Of a stretch of 64,000 bases of DNA, positions 24,479-33,003 are shown piece after piece. Numbering within the stretch: position 1 is the first letter of the stretch; the number at the start of each line of letters is the position of its first letter. This stretch comes from Streptomyces sp. NBC_01241 (GTDB lineage: Bacteria > Actinomycetota > Actinomycetes > Streptomycetales > Streptomycetaceae): NCBI RefSeq assembly GCF_041435435.1, contig NZ_CP108494.1, positions 8,032,501 through 8,096,500 on the forward strand, written 5' to 3'. Both the position numbers and the translations under genes were made by a program. The notes below the pieces were generated by a model. It was not told where the DNA came from. It saw only the letters and a program-made list of their open reading frames with translations, and ran no database searches.

Positions 24479-25395
24479 GGGATCTGGACAGGCGCGTTCA
24501 TCCTCGCCGGGCTGTGGGTGGCGGGCTGGCGGATCGGCCTCTTCGCCACCCTCGGCACGCTGATCTCCACGGCGACCGCCTATGCCCTGGGCGTCGACCG
24601 GTCGGGCATCGCCCTCGGACTCCAGGGCTACAGTGGCTGCCTCACCGGCATCGCCCTGGTCACCTCGCTCGGCCACCACCCCGCCACCTATGTGCTCGCC
24701 GTCGGCGGCGCGATCATGTGCACCCTGCTGATGGCGACGCTGACCACGCTGCTCGCCCCCTACCGGCTGACCGCGCTCACCGCGCCGTTCTGCCTCGTCT
24801 CCGGCGTCATGGTGGTCGGTGCGCCGTCCTTCGACCGGATCTGGCACGGCGCCCCGAAGACGGTCGCCAGCACCACCCGCGGCGACACCGGCATCTCCTG
24901 GGACGACCTGTGGCACGCCTTCTGCACCAACGTGTCGCAGATCTTCCTGGTCGGTGAGTGGTACGTCGGGCTCATCATGCTCGTCGGGCTGGCCTTCGCC
25001 GGAGTGCGCGTGGTGCTGTTCGCGGCGGCGGGCAGCATCGTGGGCATCGTCGCGGCCTGGGCGCTCGGCGCCCCCACGGCACTGATCGCCGGGGGCATCT
25101 ACGGATACAACGCCGTTCTCGTCGCCATCGCCGTCGGCGCGGTCTTCCTGACCGGCACGGTGTGGAACGGCGCGTACGCGCTCTTCGGCTGCGCGGCCAC
25201 CACCGCCTTGACGGGCTCGCTGACCTCGTTCTTCAAACCGTTCGGCGGCCACACCTTCACCTGGCCGTTCATCCTCACGACCTGGGTGCTCATGGCGGCC
25301 GTCCCGCTGCTGCCACGGCTCCGCCGGAGCGACTGACCCCTGCCCGCCCACAAAACCGCCCCGTTCTCCCGTACACCCCGAGGAAGGTACCGACG

Positions 25396-25701
25396 ATGAA
25401 CCTCGCCCCCCGCGAGATCGACAAGCTGCTCGTGTACGTAGTGGCCGACCTGGCCCGCAAGCGCCAGGGCCGCGGTCTCAAGCTCAACTACAGCGAGTCC
25501 GTGGCTCTGATCACCGAGGCGATCCTGGAGGCCGCCCGGGACGGCAGGAGTGTCGCCGACTGCATGGAACTCGGCCGCCAGATCGTCAGCGAGGACGACA
25601 CCATGCCGGGGGTACGGGACATGCTCGGGCTGCTCCAGGTCGAGGCATCCTTCGTGGACGGCACCAAGCTGGTGTCCTGCCACGACCCCATCGGCGGCTG
25701 A
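25396..25701 (+). CDS. ureA: Urease gamma subunit
   Basis: A 101-residue structural subunit of nickel urease (urea + water to ammonia and carbamate), forming the core with UreB and UreC. The family pattern is clear: MNLAPREIDKLLVYVVADLARKR, LNYSESVALITEAILEAARDG and MPGVRDMLGLLQVEASFVDGTKLV. ATG 25396 follows AGGAAGG. It lies 59 bases after the urea transporter stop, so it was probably co-transcribed with it. The upstream IS insertion may now limit expression unless a promoter lies in the 3' part of the transporter gene or in the element. Confidence 0.96.
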   Translation: MNLAPREIDKLLVYVVADLARKRQGRGLKLNYSESVALITEAILEAARDGRSVADCMELGRQIVSEDDTMPGVRDMLGLLQVEASFVDGTKLVSCHDPIGG

Positions 25702-25706
25702 GCCCC

Positions 25707-26528
25707 GTGTCCGACCACTGCCGGGTGATCGCCGTGTGCGGCCACGAAGCCGCGCACGGGAAAGCGCTGCACGGCCTGGTGGACCCGGCGGTGATCGTCG
25801 TGCCGAGCGGGCGTGAGCTCTACCGGAGCATCGCCGGGCTGACGCGCGGCGGCGAACAGGGCTGCGTCGTCCCGATGACGCTGGGCCGCGACCCGGAACT
25901 CGTCGCGGATACCGCCCGTACGCTGCGCGCGCTGCCCGCCGCCGAACGCTCCGCGACCGTACTCGCCGAGCCTTTCGGCACCTCCCAGTACCTCATCGGC
26001 TGGCTGCGGGCGGCGGCCGGCCGCGTCCCCGCCACATCGGCGCTGCTCGTCACCGCCCCGGCCGGCGACCCCTTCGACGACGCCGAGCTGTACCGGGTCG
26101 CGAGCCTGGTCCGCCGTTACGGCAGCCACCCGCTGGTCGAGGTCGCGTTCAGCGGCGGCGATCCCGACCCGGCCGAAGGGGTGCGGCGCTGCCGGCTGCT
26201 CGGCGCCTCCCGCGTGGTGCTGCTCCCGGCCGCCTTCGCCCTGCCGGAGGTACCCGACGTACCCGGCACGCACGTCGAACGAGCCGGTCCGCCGGTGCCA
26301 CCCGCCGCGCTGGCCCGGATCCTCGCCGAGCGCGTGGCCGCTGCCCGGCGGCGGTGGAACGAGCGTGGTGACGACGGCATCGCAACCGGGCTGACCGCCG
26401 CCGACGACCACGGCCACTCCCACACCCACCCGCCGGGCGAGGACCACGGCCATGGGCTCGGACATCTGCACACGCATCAGCACCCGCACGTCCATGGTGC
26501 GGGCCAAGTCATCAGGAGCACCGCATGA
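25707..26528 (+). CDS. CbiX/SirB-like chelatase-fold protein with His-rich tail, inside the urease operon
   Basis: A 273-residue protein. Residues 1-220 resemble the sirohydrochlorin cobalto/nickelochelatase (CbiX) fold: the VIAVCGHEAAHGKAL start has metal-binding-type His residues, and the C-lobe has HPLVEVAFSGGDPDPAEGVRRCRLLGASRVVLLPAAF. Residues about 238-269 contain 12 histidines in 32 positions (DDHGHSHTHPPGEDHGHG and on), like the nickel-storing tails of UreE, HypB or SlyD. It lies 5 bases after ureA and overlaps the ureB start by ATGA, so it is made with the urease subunits. No ureE is present in the window. A nickel donor role for urease is a reasonable inference; tetrapyrrole chelation is the alternative. 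Confidence 0.75.
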   Translation: MSDHCRVIAVCGHEAAHGKALHGLVDPAVIVVPSGRELYRSIAGLTRGGEQGCVVPMTLGRDPELVADTARTLRALPAAERSATVLAEPFGTSQYLIGWLRAAAGRVPATSALLVTAPAGDPFDDAELYRVASLVRRYGSHPLVEVAFSGGDPDPAEGVRRCRLLGASRVVLLPAAFALPEVPDVPGTHVERAGPPVPPAALARILAERVAAARRRWNERGDDGIATGLTAADDHGHSHTHPPGEDHGHGLGHLHTHQHPHVHGAGQVIRSTA

Positions 26529-27013
26529 CGTTCCGTCAGAAATATCTCTACGGCAAGGACCCGGTCGAGATCAACGCCGGTCGCCGCACGGTCCGGCTCA
26601 CCGTCAGCAACACCGGCGACCGCGCGGTCCAGGTCGGGTCGCACTACCACTTCTTCGAGGTGAACTCGGCGCTGTCGTTCGACCGGCAGAAGGCGCTCGG
26701 CATGCACCTCAACATTCCCGCCGGCACCTCCGTACGCATCGAGCCCGGCGGATCGCGCGAGGTGGAGCTGTGCGCGTACGCCGGCACGGGCCGCCTCGTC
26801 GGTTTCAGCGGACTGCTCAACGGCAGCCTCGCCTCGCACCCCGCCAAGGTCGAGGCCGTGCGCAAGGCGATCGAGCAGGGCTTCCAGGGCGCCGCCTCCG
26901 GCGCACCGGCGAAGAGCGCCAAGGACACCAAGAGCACCAAGGACACCAAGGATTCGGCCAAGACCGCCAAGGACTCGAAGGACTCCAAGGCGAAGAAGAA
27001 GGGTTCGCGCTGA
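26525..27013 (+). CDS. ureB: Urease beta subunit with Lys-rich C-terminal extension
   Basis: Urease structural subunit. Residues 1-122 match UreB (EINAGRRTVRLTVSNTGDRAVQVGSHYHFFEVNSAL and GLLNGSLASH). Residues about 129-162 are a repetitive tail built on KDTK/KDSK with 12 lysines, absent from ordinary UreB of 100-110 residues. The tail is encoded by near-repeats of AAGGACACCAAG. It is coupled to the chelatase-like gene by ATGA and to ureC by TGATG. The tail may bind nucleic acid or metal, or help assembly; none of this is established. Confidence 0.95.
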   Translation: MTFRQKYLYGKDPVEINAGRRTVRLTVSNTGDRAVQVGSHYHFFEVNSALSFDRQKALGMHLNIPAGTSVRIEPGGSREVELCAYAGTGRLVGFSGLLNGSLASHPAKVEAVRKAIEQGFQGAASGAPAKSAKDTKSTKDTKDSAKTAKDSKDSKAKKKGSR

Positions 27014-28737
27014 TGCCCATCCTGCCGCGCAAGCAATACACCGACATGTACGGCCCGACGGTCGGCGACCGCTTCCACCTCGCCGACACCAACCTCGTCG
27101 TCGAGGTCGAGAAGGACTTCAGCGAGGGCCAGTACGGGGACGAGATCCTCTACGGCGGCGGCAAGACCATGCGTGACGGCATGGGCTCCGACCCGCAGGC
27201 CACCAGCGGCCAGGGCGCACTCGACACCGTCATTACCAATGTCGTGGTCATCGACGCCATCGTCGGCGTCGTCAAGTGCGACATCGGCATCAAGGACGGC
27301 TTCATCGCGGGGATCGGCAAGTCCGGCAATCCGCAGACCCAGAACAACGTCCACCCCGACCTGGTCATCGGGCCCGGCACGGAGGCCATCGCCGGTGAGC
27401 ACCTCATCGCCACCGCGGGCGCCATCGACAGCCACGTCCACCTGATCGCCCCGCAACAGGCCGAGCAGGCACTCACCAACGGCATCACCACTCTCATCGG
27501 CGGCGGCACCGGTCCCTCCGACGGCACGAACGGCACCACCTGCACACCCGGCCCGTACAACATCGCCCGGTTCCTCCAGGCGGCCGAGACCTTCCCGGTC
27601 AACCTCGGCATCATGGGCAAGGGGAACGGCAGTCTGCCGGAAGCGCTCAACGAGCAAGTCGAAGCCGGGGCCTGTGCCCTGAAGGTCCACGAGGACTGGG
27701 GCGCCACCCCCGCCGTGATCGACAACGCGCTGAGCGTCGCGGACCGGTACGACGTCCAGGTGACCATCCACACCGACAGCCTCAACGAGGGCGGCTTCTT
27801 CGAGGACACCCGCTCCGCGTTCGACGGCCGCACCATCCACACCTTCCACAGCGAGGGTGCCGGCGGCGGCCACGCCCCGGACATCCTGCGGGTTGCGGGC
27901 GAGCCGAACGTGCTGCCGTCCTCCACCAACCCGACGCTGCCGTACACCAAGAACTCGGTGGACGAACTGCTCGACATGGTCATGGTCTGTCACCACCTCA
28001 GCCACGACATCCCCGAGGACGTCTCCTTCGCCGACAGCCGCGTCCGCGCCGAGACGATCGCCGCCGAGTCGGTCCTGCACGACCTCGGCGTGATCAGCAT
28101 GGTCTCCTCCGACTCGCAGGCCATGGGCCGGGTCGGCGAGTCCGTCACCCGGACCTTCCAGATTGCCCACCACTGCAAGGACAAGCTGGGCACGATGGAG
28201 GGCGACTCCGCCCGCAACGACAACCAGCGGGTGCTGCGCTACCTTGCGAAGGTCACCATCAACCCGGCCATCGCCACCGGCATCTCCGACCACGTCGGCT
28301 CGATCGAGAAGGGCAAGCTCGCCGACATCGTGCTCTGGCCCATCCACTCCTTCGGCGCCAAGCCGAAGATGGTGATCAAGGGCGGCATCATCTCCTGGGC
28401 ACAGATGGGCGACCCCAACGCCTCCCTGCCGACCCCGCAGCCGGTGATCTACCGCCCGATGTTCGGGCAGTACGGCAAGGCCCTGCAGGCGACGCACGTC
28501 ACCTTCATGTCCCAGACCGGTATCGCCGCCGGGGTTCCGGCCGAACTGGGCCTGGAGCGCAAGATCCTGCCGGTCAGCCGGACCCGGACCATCGGCAAAC
28601 ACAACATGGTCCGCAACGACGTGCTGCCGGACATCAAGGTCGACCCGGAGACGTTCAAGGTCACTCTCAACGGCAAGGTTGCCACCATCGACCCGGCCGA
28701 GAAACTGCCCCTCAACCACCTGTACTTCCTGGTCTAG
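27013..28737 (+). CDS. ureC: Urease alpha (catalytic) subunit
   Basis: A 574-residue catalytic subunit. Nickel ligands are all visible: His141 and His143 (GAIDSHVHLI), the carbamylated Lys224 (CALKVHEDWG), His253 (TIHTDSLNEGG), His279 and Asp367 (VSSDSQAMGR). The mobile flap has Cys326 and His327 (MVMVCHHLSHD). There is no insertion or frameshift, so the enzyme should be active if nickel is delivered. The start is at ATG 27013 in a TGATG overlap with ureB. Ammonia released here can be assimilated, and the operon ends with an ammonium transporter. Confidence 0.98.
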   Translation: MPILPRKQYTDMYGPTVGDRFHLADTNLVVEVEKDFSEGQYGDEILYGGGKTMRDGMGSDPQATSGQGALDTVITNVVVIDAIVGVVKCDIGIKDGFIAGIGKSGNPQTQNNVHPDLVIGPGTEAIAGEHLIATAGAIDSHVHLIAPQQAEQALTNGITTLIGGGTGPSDGTNGTTCTPGPYNIARFLQAAETFPVNLGIMGKGNGSLPEALNEQVEAGACALKVHEDWGATPAVIDNALSVADRYDVQVTIHTDSLNEGGFFEDTRSAFDGRTIHTFHSEGAGGGHAPDILRVAGEPNVLPSSTNPTLPYTKNSVDELLDMVMVCHHLSHDIPEDVSFADSRVRAETIAAESVLHDLGVISMVSSDSQAMGRVGESVTRTFQIAHHCKDKLGTMEGDSARNDNQRVLRYLAKVTINPAIATGISDHVGSIEKGKLADIVLWPIHSFGAKPKMVIKGGIISWAQMGDPNASLPTPQPVIYRPMFGQYGKALQATHVTFMSQTGIAAGVPAELGLERKILPVSRTRTIGKHNMVRNDVLPDIKVDPETFKVTLNGKVATIDPAEKLPLNHLYFLV

Positions 28738-28742
28738 CGCCG

Positions 28743-29516
28743 ATGTACCGCGACGAGAACGACAACCTGGGGGACCGCCCGGCCCCGGCGGCAGCACAAG
28801 CCGCCGGGGCGGGGGCCGGGACATGCGAGCCCGCGCTCGGGCCGCTGCTGGTCAGCCTCCAGCTGACCGACTCGTCCTTCCCCAGCGGCTTCTACACGCT
28901 GTCGCACAGCCTCGAAGGCTTCGCCCAGGCCGGCGCGATCGGGCCCGACAGCCTGCCGCTGCTGCTCGAAGACCTGCTGCTGCACGGCGTCGGTCCGGCC
29001 GACGCCACCGCGCTCGCGCTCGCCCACCGGGCGACACGGGCGGGCGAACCGGAGAACGTCGTCGCCATCGACGAGCACCTGTTCGCCACGAAGCTGGGCC
29101 GGGAGATGCGCCGGGCCGCCACCCGTACCGGACGGCAACTCCTCGACCTGGCCCGGGAGGTCTTCGACCGCCCGGAGATCGGTGACTACTTCGAACGCGT
29201 CGTACGCCGGGAGGCGCCCGGCACCCAGGCGGTCGCCGCGGGGGTCATCCACGCGGCGGCCGGTGTGCCGGTCCGTCAGGCCGTCGCCTCGGACCTGTTC
29301 GCGTTCTGCGCGAGCTTCGCGGGCGCGGCCCTGCGCCTGCGGCTGACCGACCACCGCGGGGCGCAGACCCTGCTGCGGGGCGCCGCACCCGTCATCGAGG
29401 AGGCCGCCGAGGACGCGCTGCGACGCGAACTCGACGACGTCGGAGCGACCGTCTTCGCCTCGGACGTCATGTCGGGCCGTCATGAACGCGCCGAGGCCCG
29501 GCTCTTCGCCAGCTGA
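28743..29516 (+). CDS. ureF: Urease accessory protein UreF
   Basis: A 257-residue helical urease chaperone that forms the UreF-UreD-UreG activation complex on apo-urease. The typical opening LLVSLQLTDSSFPSGFYTLSHSLEGF begins at about residue 34, and LHGVGPADATALALAHRA and the C-terminal RLRLTDHRGAQTLLRGAAP helix are conserved. The N-terminal 30 residues are a variable Ala/Gly/Pro stretch. It starts six bases after ureC. Confidence 0.94.
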   Translation: MYRDENDNLGDRPAPAAAQAAGAGAGTCEPALGPLLVSLQLTDSSFPSGFYTLSHSLEGFAQAGAIGPDSLPLLLEDLLLHGVGPADATALALAHRATRAGEPENVVAIDEHLFATKLGREMRRAATRTGRQLLDLAREVFDRPEIGDYFERVVRREAPGTQAVAAGVIHAAAGVPVRQAVASDLFAFCASFAGAALRLRLTDHRGAQTLLRGAAPVIEEAAEDALRRELDDVGATVFASDVMSGRHERAEARLFAS

Positions 29517-29546
29517 TCCACCCCCACACACGAGTCAGGAAGCACC

Positions 29547-30167
29547 ATGGACGACAAGGTACTGCGGGTCGGCATCGGCGGACCGGTCGGATCCGGCAAG
29601 ACCGCGCTTATCGAAGCGTTGGTACCGGCACTGATCGAGCGCGGTCACCGCCCCTGCGTCATCACCAACGACATCTACACGCAGGAGGACGCCCAGCACG
29701 TCCGCCGCACCCTCGACGGGATCCTCGAACCGGAGCGCGTCGTCGGCGTCGAGACGGGTGCCTGCCCGCACACGGCCGTACGGGACGACCCCACGATGAA
29801 CCTGGCGGCGGGCGCCGAAATGCTGGAGCGCTTCCCCGACACCGACACGCTGCTCTACGAGTCCGGCGGCGACAACCTCACCCTCACCTTCAGCCCGGCC
29901 CTCGTCGATCTCTTCCTCTTCGTCCTGGACACCGCCGAGGGCGAGAAGATGCCCCGTAAACGAGGCCCGGGCATCACCGACTCCGATCTGCTCGTCATCA
30001 ACAAGATCGATATCGCGAAGTACGTACGCACCGACATCGGCGTCATGGAGTCCGACGCCCACCGGGTCCGCGACAACCGCCCCGTCGTCCTCACCGACTG
30101 CCTCACCGGCGTCGGCATCGAGGACATCGCGGTCTATCTCGAATCGCGGCGCAAGGTGCTGATCTGA
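29547..30167 (+). CDS. ureG: Urease accessory GTPase UreG
   Basis: A 206-residue SIMIBI-class GTPase that couples GTP hydrolysis to nickel insertion into urease. The P-loop is GGPVGSGKT (11-19), the nickel-binding CPH motif is at Cys73-His75 (GACPHTAV), and the guanine-specificity motif is NKID. It lacks a His-rich N-terminus, so nickel storage must be supplied by another protein; the CbiX-like protein in this operon is a candidate. Confidence 0.97.
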   Translation: MDDKVLRVGIGGPVGSGKTALIEALVPALIERGHRPCVITNDIYTQEDAQHVRRTLDGILEPERVVGVETGACPHTAVRDDPTMNLAAGAEMLERFPDTDTLLYESGGDNLTLTFSPALVDLFLFVLDTAEGEKMPRKRGPGITDSDLLVINKIDIAKYVRTDIGVMESDAHRVRDNRPVVLTDCLTGVGIEDIAVYLESRRKVLI

Positions 30168-30168
30168 C

Positions 30169-31134
30169 ATGCCGCTCACCCCACCCCGGCCCGCACCCGA
30201 CCGGCTTGCGCCCGCGTACTACACCGCGGTGCGTGTCCCGCCGGAGGTGGCGGCGCTGGCGTCCGTACCCGACACGCTCGCCGCCGGCTCCCCGGCCAAG
30301 GTCGGCATCCTCGATCTGGCGTTCGCGGTACGGGGCGGGCGCACCGAACTCGTCGAGCGCTACCAGAAGACGCCGTTGCAGATCATGCGGCCGCTGTGGA
30401 TCGACCCCGCCATGCCGGGGATGAGTTACGTCTACCTGATGGCGACCGGCGGCGGGATCGCCCAGGCCGACCGCTACCGGATGGACTTCCGCTGCGGCCC
30501 CGGCACCGAGGTGCATCTGACCACCCAGGCGGCCACCAAGATCTTCCGGATGGAACACGACTACGCGAGCCAGCGCGTCCATCTGACGGCGCAGGCCGGC
30601 GCCTACGTCGAGTACCTGCCCGATCCGCTGATCCCGTTCAAGGACGCGCGGTTCTACCAGCGCACCGAGGTCACCGTCGCGAGCGGCGCCACCGTGGTCG
30701 TCGGTGACACCCTCACCGCCGGGCGGCTCGCCCGGGGCGAGCGTCACGCCTACCGGGCCTTCGCCGCCGATCTGCGGATCGCCCGGCCCGACGGAACCCT
30801 CCTCGCCATCGACACCCTGCGCCTGGACCCGGGCGCGAGGGGGGCCCGGCACGGCGTCGTGGGGCCCGGCGTGTTCGCCGGGCACGATCACGTGGCCTCG
30901 CTCTTCGTCGTCACCGACCGCGTGCCCGCCGACGAGGTGGCCGACACCCTGCACGAGGCGCTGGCCGGGCTCGGCGTCCTGTACGGCGTCAGTGTGCTGC
31001 CCCGCGACTGCGGCGCCTGGGTCCGGCTCCTGGACGACAGACCCGTCCGGGTCGCCGCCGCACACACCGCCGCCCGGCACGCCGTCCACTTGCTCCTCAC
31101 CGGCAATCCGGCGCCCGACCTGCGCAAACCGTAG
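30169..31134 (+). CDS. ureD: Urease accessory protein UreD (UreH)
   Basis: A 321-residue urease chaperone that binds apo-urease and the UreF/UreG complex. Family features: YQKTPLQIMRPLWIDPAMPGM, the TTQAATKIFRM strand and EYLPDPLIPFKDARFYQRTEV. It starts one base after ureG, so translation is coupled. It completes the set ureABC-F-G-D; ureE is not seen here. Confidence 0.95.
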   Translation: MPLTPPRPAPDRLAPAYYTAVRVPPEVAALASVPDTLAAGSPAKVGILDLAFAVRGGRTELVERYQKTPLQIMRPLWIDPAMPGMSYVYLMATGGGIAQADRYRMDFRCGPGTEVHLTTQAATKIFRMEHDYASQRVHLTAQAGAYVEYLPDPLIPFKDARFYQRTEVTVASGATVVVGDTLTAGRLARGERHAYRAFAADLRIARPDGTLLAIDTLRLDPGARGARHGVVGPGVFAGHDHVASLFVVTDRVPADEVADTLHEALAGLGVLYGVSVLPRDCGAWVRLLDDRPVRVAAAHTAARHAVHLLLTGNPAPDLRKP

Positions 31135-31173
31135 CCCCCGCCAGTCCCTGACACCCCTATGAGGTACCCGCCG

Positions 31174-32523
31174 ATGAACACCGCTCCCGCGCCGATGCCA
31201 CCCGCCTACGACTCCGGTGACACCGCCTGGCTGCTCGCCTCCACCGCGATGGTGCTGCTGATGACGCCTGGGCTGGCGTTCTTCTACGGCGGCATGGTGC
31301 GTACCAAGCACATCCTGATGATGATCAAGATGAGCTTCGCCGCGCTCGCCTTCGGCACGCTCGTCTGGTGGGTGATCGGATACACTCTGGCCTTCGGCCC
31401 CGATGCCGGCGGCGTGGGACTCATCGGCAACCTCGACCACGTTTTCATGCACGACATCGGGCTGACCACGCTGTCCGGTCACATCCCCACGTACGTCTAC
31501 AGCACCTTCCAGATGGGCTTCGCGATCATCACCGTGGCGTTGATCAGCGGTTCGATCGCGGACCGCGCCACGATGAAGGGCTGGCTCGTCTTCGTCGTGC
31601 TGTGGCTGCTGATCGTGTACGTCCCGCTGGCGCATTGGGTGTTCGACAAGGACGGCTGGATCGTGAAGCACCTCGGCGCGCTCGACTTCGCGGGCGGTCT
31701 GCCGGTGGAACTCAACTCCGGCGTCGCCGGACTCGCTGTCGCGCTCGTGCTGCGGGCGCCGCGTGATTTCGCCCGCCGCGAGGAACGGCCCAACAACATC
31801 CCGCTCGTCGTGATCGGTGTCGGACTGCTCTGGTTCGGCTGGTTCGGCTTCAACTCCGGTTCCGCGCTGACCGACCAGGGCACGGCGGCCGCCGCGTTCA
31901 TCAACACCCAGCTCGGCGCGGCGGGCGCGATGATCACCTGGCCGCTGGTCGAGAAGTGGCGCACCGGCAGGGTCTCCACCATGGGCGTCGTCTCCTCGGC
32001 CGTCGCGGGCATGGTGGCCATCACCCCGGCCTGCGGTGAGATCAACACCCTCGGTGCCGTCATCACCGGCCTGGTCGTGGGCGCGGTCTGCGCCTACGCG
32101 ATCACCCTCAAGTTCCGCTTCGACGTCGACGACACACTCGATGTGGTGGGCGTGCACGGCGTCGGCGGACTGGTCGGGCTGATCATGGTCGGCCTCTTCG
32201 CCACCGCTCGGATCAGCGGCAGGAAGGGGCTCTTCTACGGCGGCGGCTGGGGACTGCTGGGTAAGCAGCTCGTCGCGATCGTCTCCGTGATCGCGTTCTC
32301 CTTCATCCTCACCTGGCTCATCGCGAAGGTGGTCCAGCTGACCGTCGGGTTCCGTGCCGAGGACGAGTACGACAGCGTTCCCGGCTCGGAAGTGGAACGC
32401 GCCTACGACTTCCAGACCGCGGAGCGGCTCGGCGCCCTGATCTCCGGCAAGGCCGTGACCAGCGACGACGAACTCGTCAGACAGATCACCAAACTGCTGC
32501 GGGCCCGCGAGGAATCCAAATGA
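31174..32523 (+). CDS. amt: Ammonium transporter (Amt/MEP/Rh family)
   Basis: A channel-like membrane protein of 449 residues with 11 hydrophobic segments. Conserved features are PGLAFFYGGMVRTK near TM1, the FGWFGFNSGSAL segment and the pore histidine in LDVVGVHGVGGLVG. The C-terminal tail YDSVPGSEVERAYDFQTAERL is the conserved cytoplasmic regulatory region that interacts with PII. ATG 31174 has GAGG nine bases upstream; ATG 31159 is in frame but poorly spaced. It is 39 bases after ureD, so it is likely in the same transcript and would recover ammonia lost during urea hydrolysis. No glnK follows, unlike the core amtB-glnK operon. Confidence 0.94.
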   Translation: MNTAPAPMPPAYDSGDTAWLLASTAMVLLMTPGLAFFYGGMVRTKHILMMIKMSFAALAFGTLVWWVIGYTLAFGPDAGGVGLIGNLDHVFMHDIGLTTLSGHIPTYVYSTFQMGFAIITVALISGSIADRATMKGWLVFVVLWLLIVYVPLAHWVFDKDGWIVKHLGALDFAGGLPVELNSGVAGLAVALVLRAPRDFARREERPNNIPLVVIGVGLLWFGWFGFNSGSALTDQGTAAAAFINTQLGAAGAMITWPLVEKWRTGRVSTMGVVSSAVAGMVAITPACGEINTLGAVITGLVVGAVCAYAITLKFRFDVDDTLDVVGVHGVGGLVGLIMVGLFATARISGRKGLFYGGGWGLLGKQLVAIVSVIAFSFILTWLIAKVVQLTVGFRAEDEYDSVPGSEVERAYDFQTAERLGALISGKAVTSDDELVRQITKLLRAREESK

Positions 32524-32586
32524 GTATCCGGTCCGGAGCCTCCGGCCGATCGTGCGGTCCCGACCGCAATTCCGCCCAGCCATCGG

Positions 32587-33003
32587 ATGGTTGAGGGAAA
32601 GAAGAACGGCAACTTCCTGCTCGGCATCGGACCGAAGCCCGACGGCACCATCCCGGACATCATGCAGCGCAGGCTGCGCGAGACGGGGGAGTGGCTGCGG
32701 ACCAACGGGGAGGCGATCTACGACCCCACGTACGGGGCGCGGATGCCGCAGCTCGGCGAGGACCTGCGGTTCATCGTGCGGCCCGACAAGGCCTTCTGCA
32801 TCCACTCCCCGGCGCGGCCCGGCTCGACCCTCACCGTCGAGGCCCCCGTGCCGATTCATAGCGGTGACCGGGTCACCCTGCTCGGCCACGACCGGCCGCT
32901 CGGCCGGCGCACCACGGGCGGCTCGCTGGTGATCGACGTACCGGCAGCGGCGCGCCGGACCGGACAGTACGCCTGGGTGTTCAAGGTCGCCTGGTCGGGC
33001 TGA
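32587..33003 (+). pseudogene. Alpha-L-fucosidase (GH29) C-terminal fragment
   Basis: About 138 codons match the end of GH29 alpha-L-fucosidases: GNFLLGIGPKPDGTIPDIMQ followed by RLRETGEWLRTNGEAIYDP, then a beta-sandwich tail. The catalytic TIM barrel (about 350 residues) and signal peptide are missing. The break falls in the 60 bases after the amt stop, so a deletion fused this remnant to the urease cluster. Its 3' end overlaps the convergent LMF gene by 23 bp. L-fucose oxidation genes persist at 46-48 kb. Confidence 0.8.

Larger units (their letters stand above)
22829..25336 (+). pseudogene. Urea transporter (UT family) interrupted by an IS4-family element
   Basis: The gene is in two pieces. 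The 5' piece (to 22933) ends ASVRGVGQVDLQP. The 3' piece (24467-25336) resumes DLQPGIWTGAFILAGLWVAG and runs through LGLQGYSGCLTGIAL and GGIYGYNAVLVAIAVGAVFL, the duplicated NPL-type motifs of eukaryotic-type urea channels, to the stop. Removing the 1533-bp element and one 12-bp duplication gives an uninterrupted frame of about 320 codons, the family's normal size. It heads the urease cluster and would supply urea. GTG 22829, with GGAG about six bases upstream, is the preferred start, but earlier ATGs at 22739 and 22793 are in frame. Confidence 0.9.
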
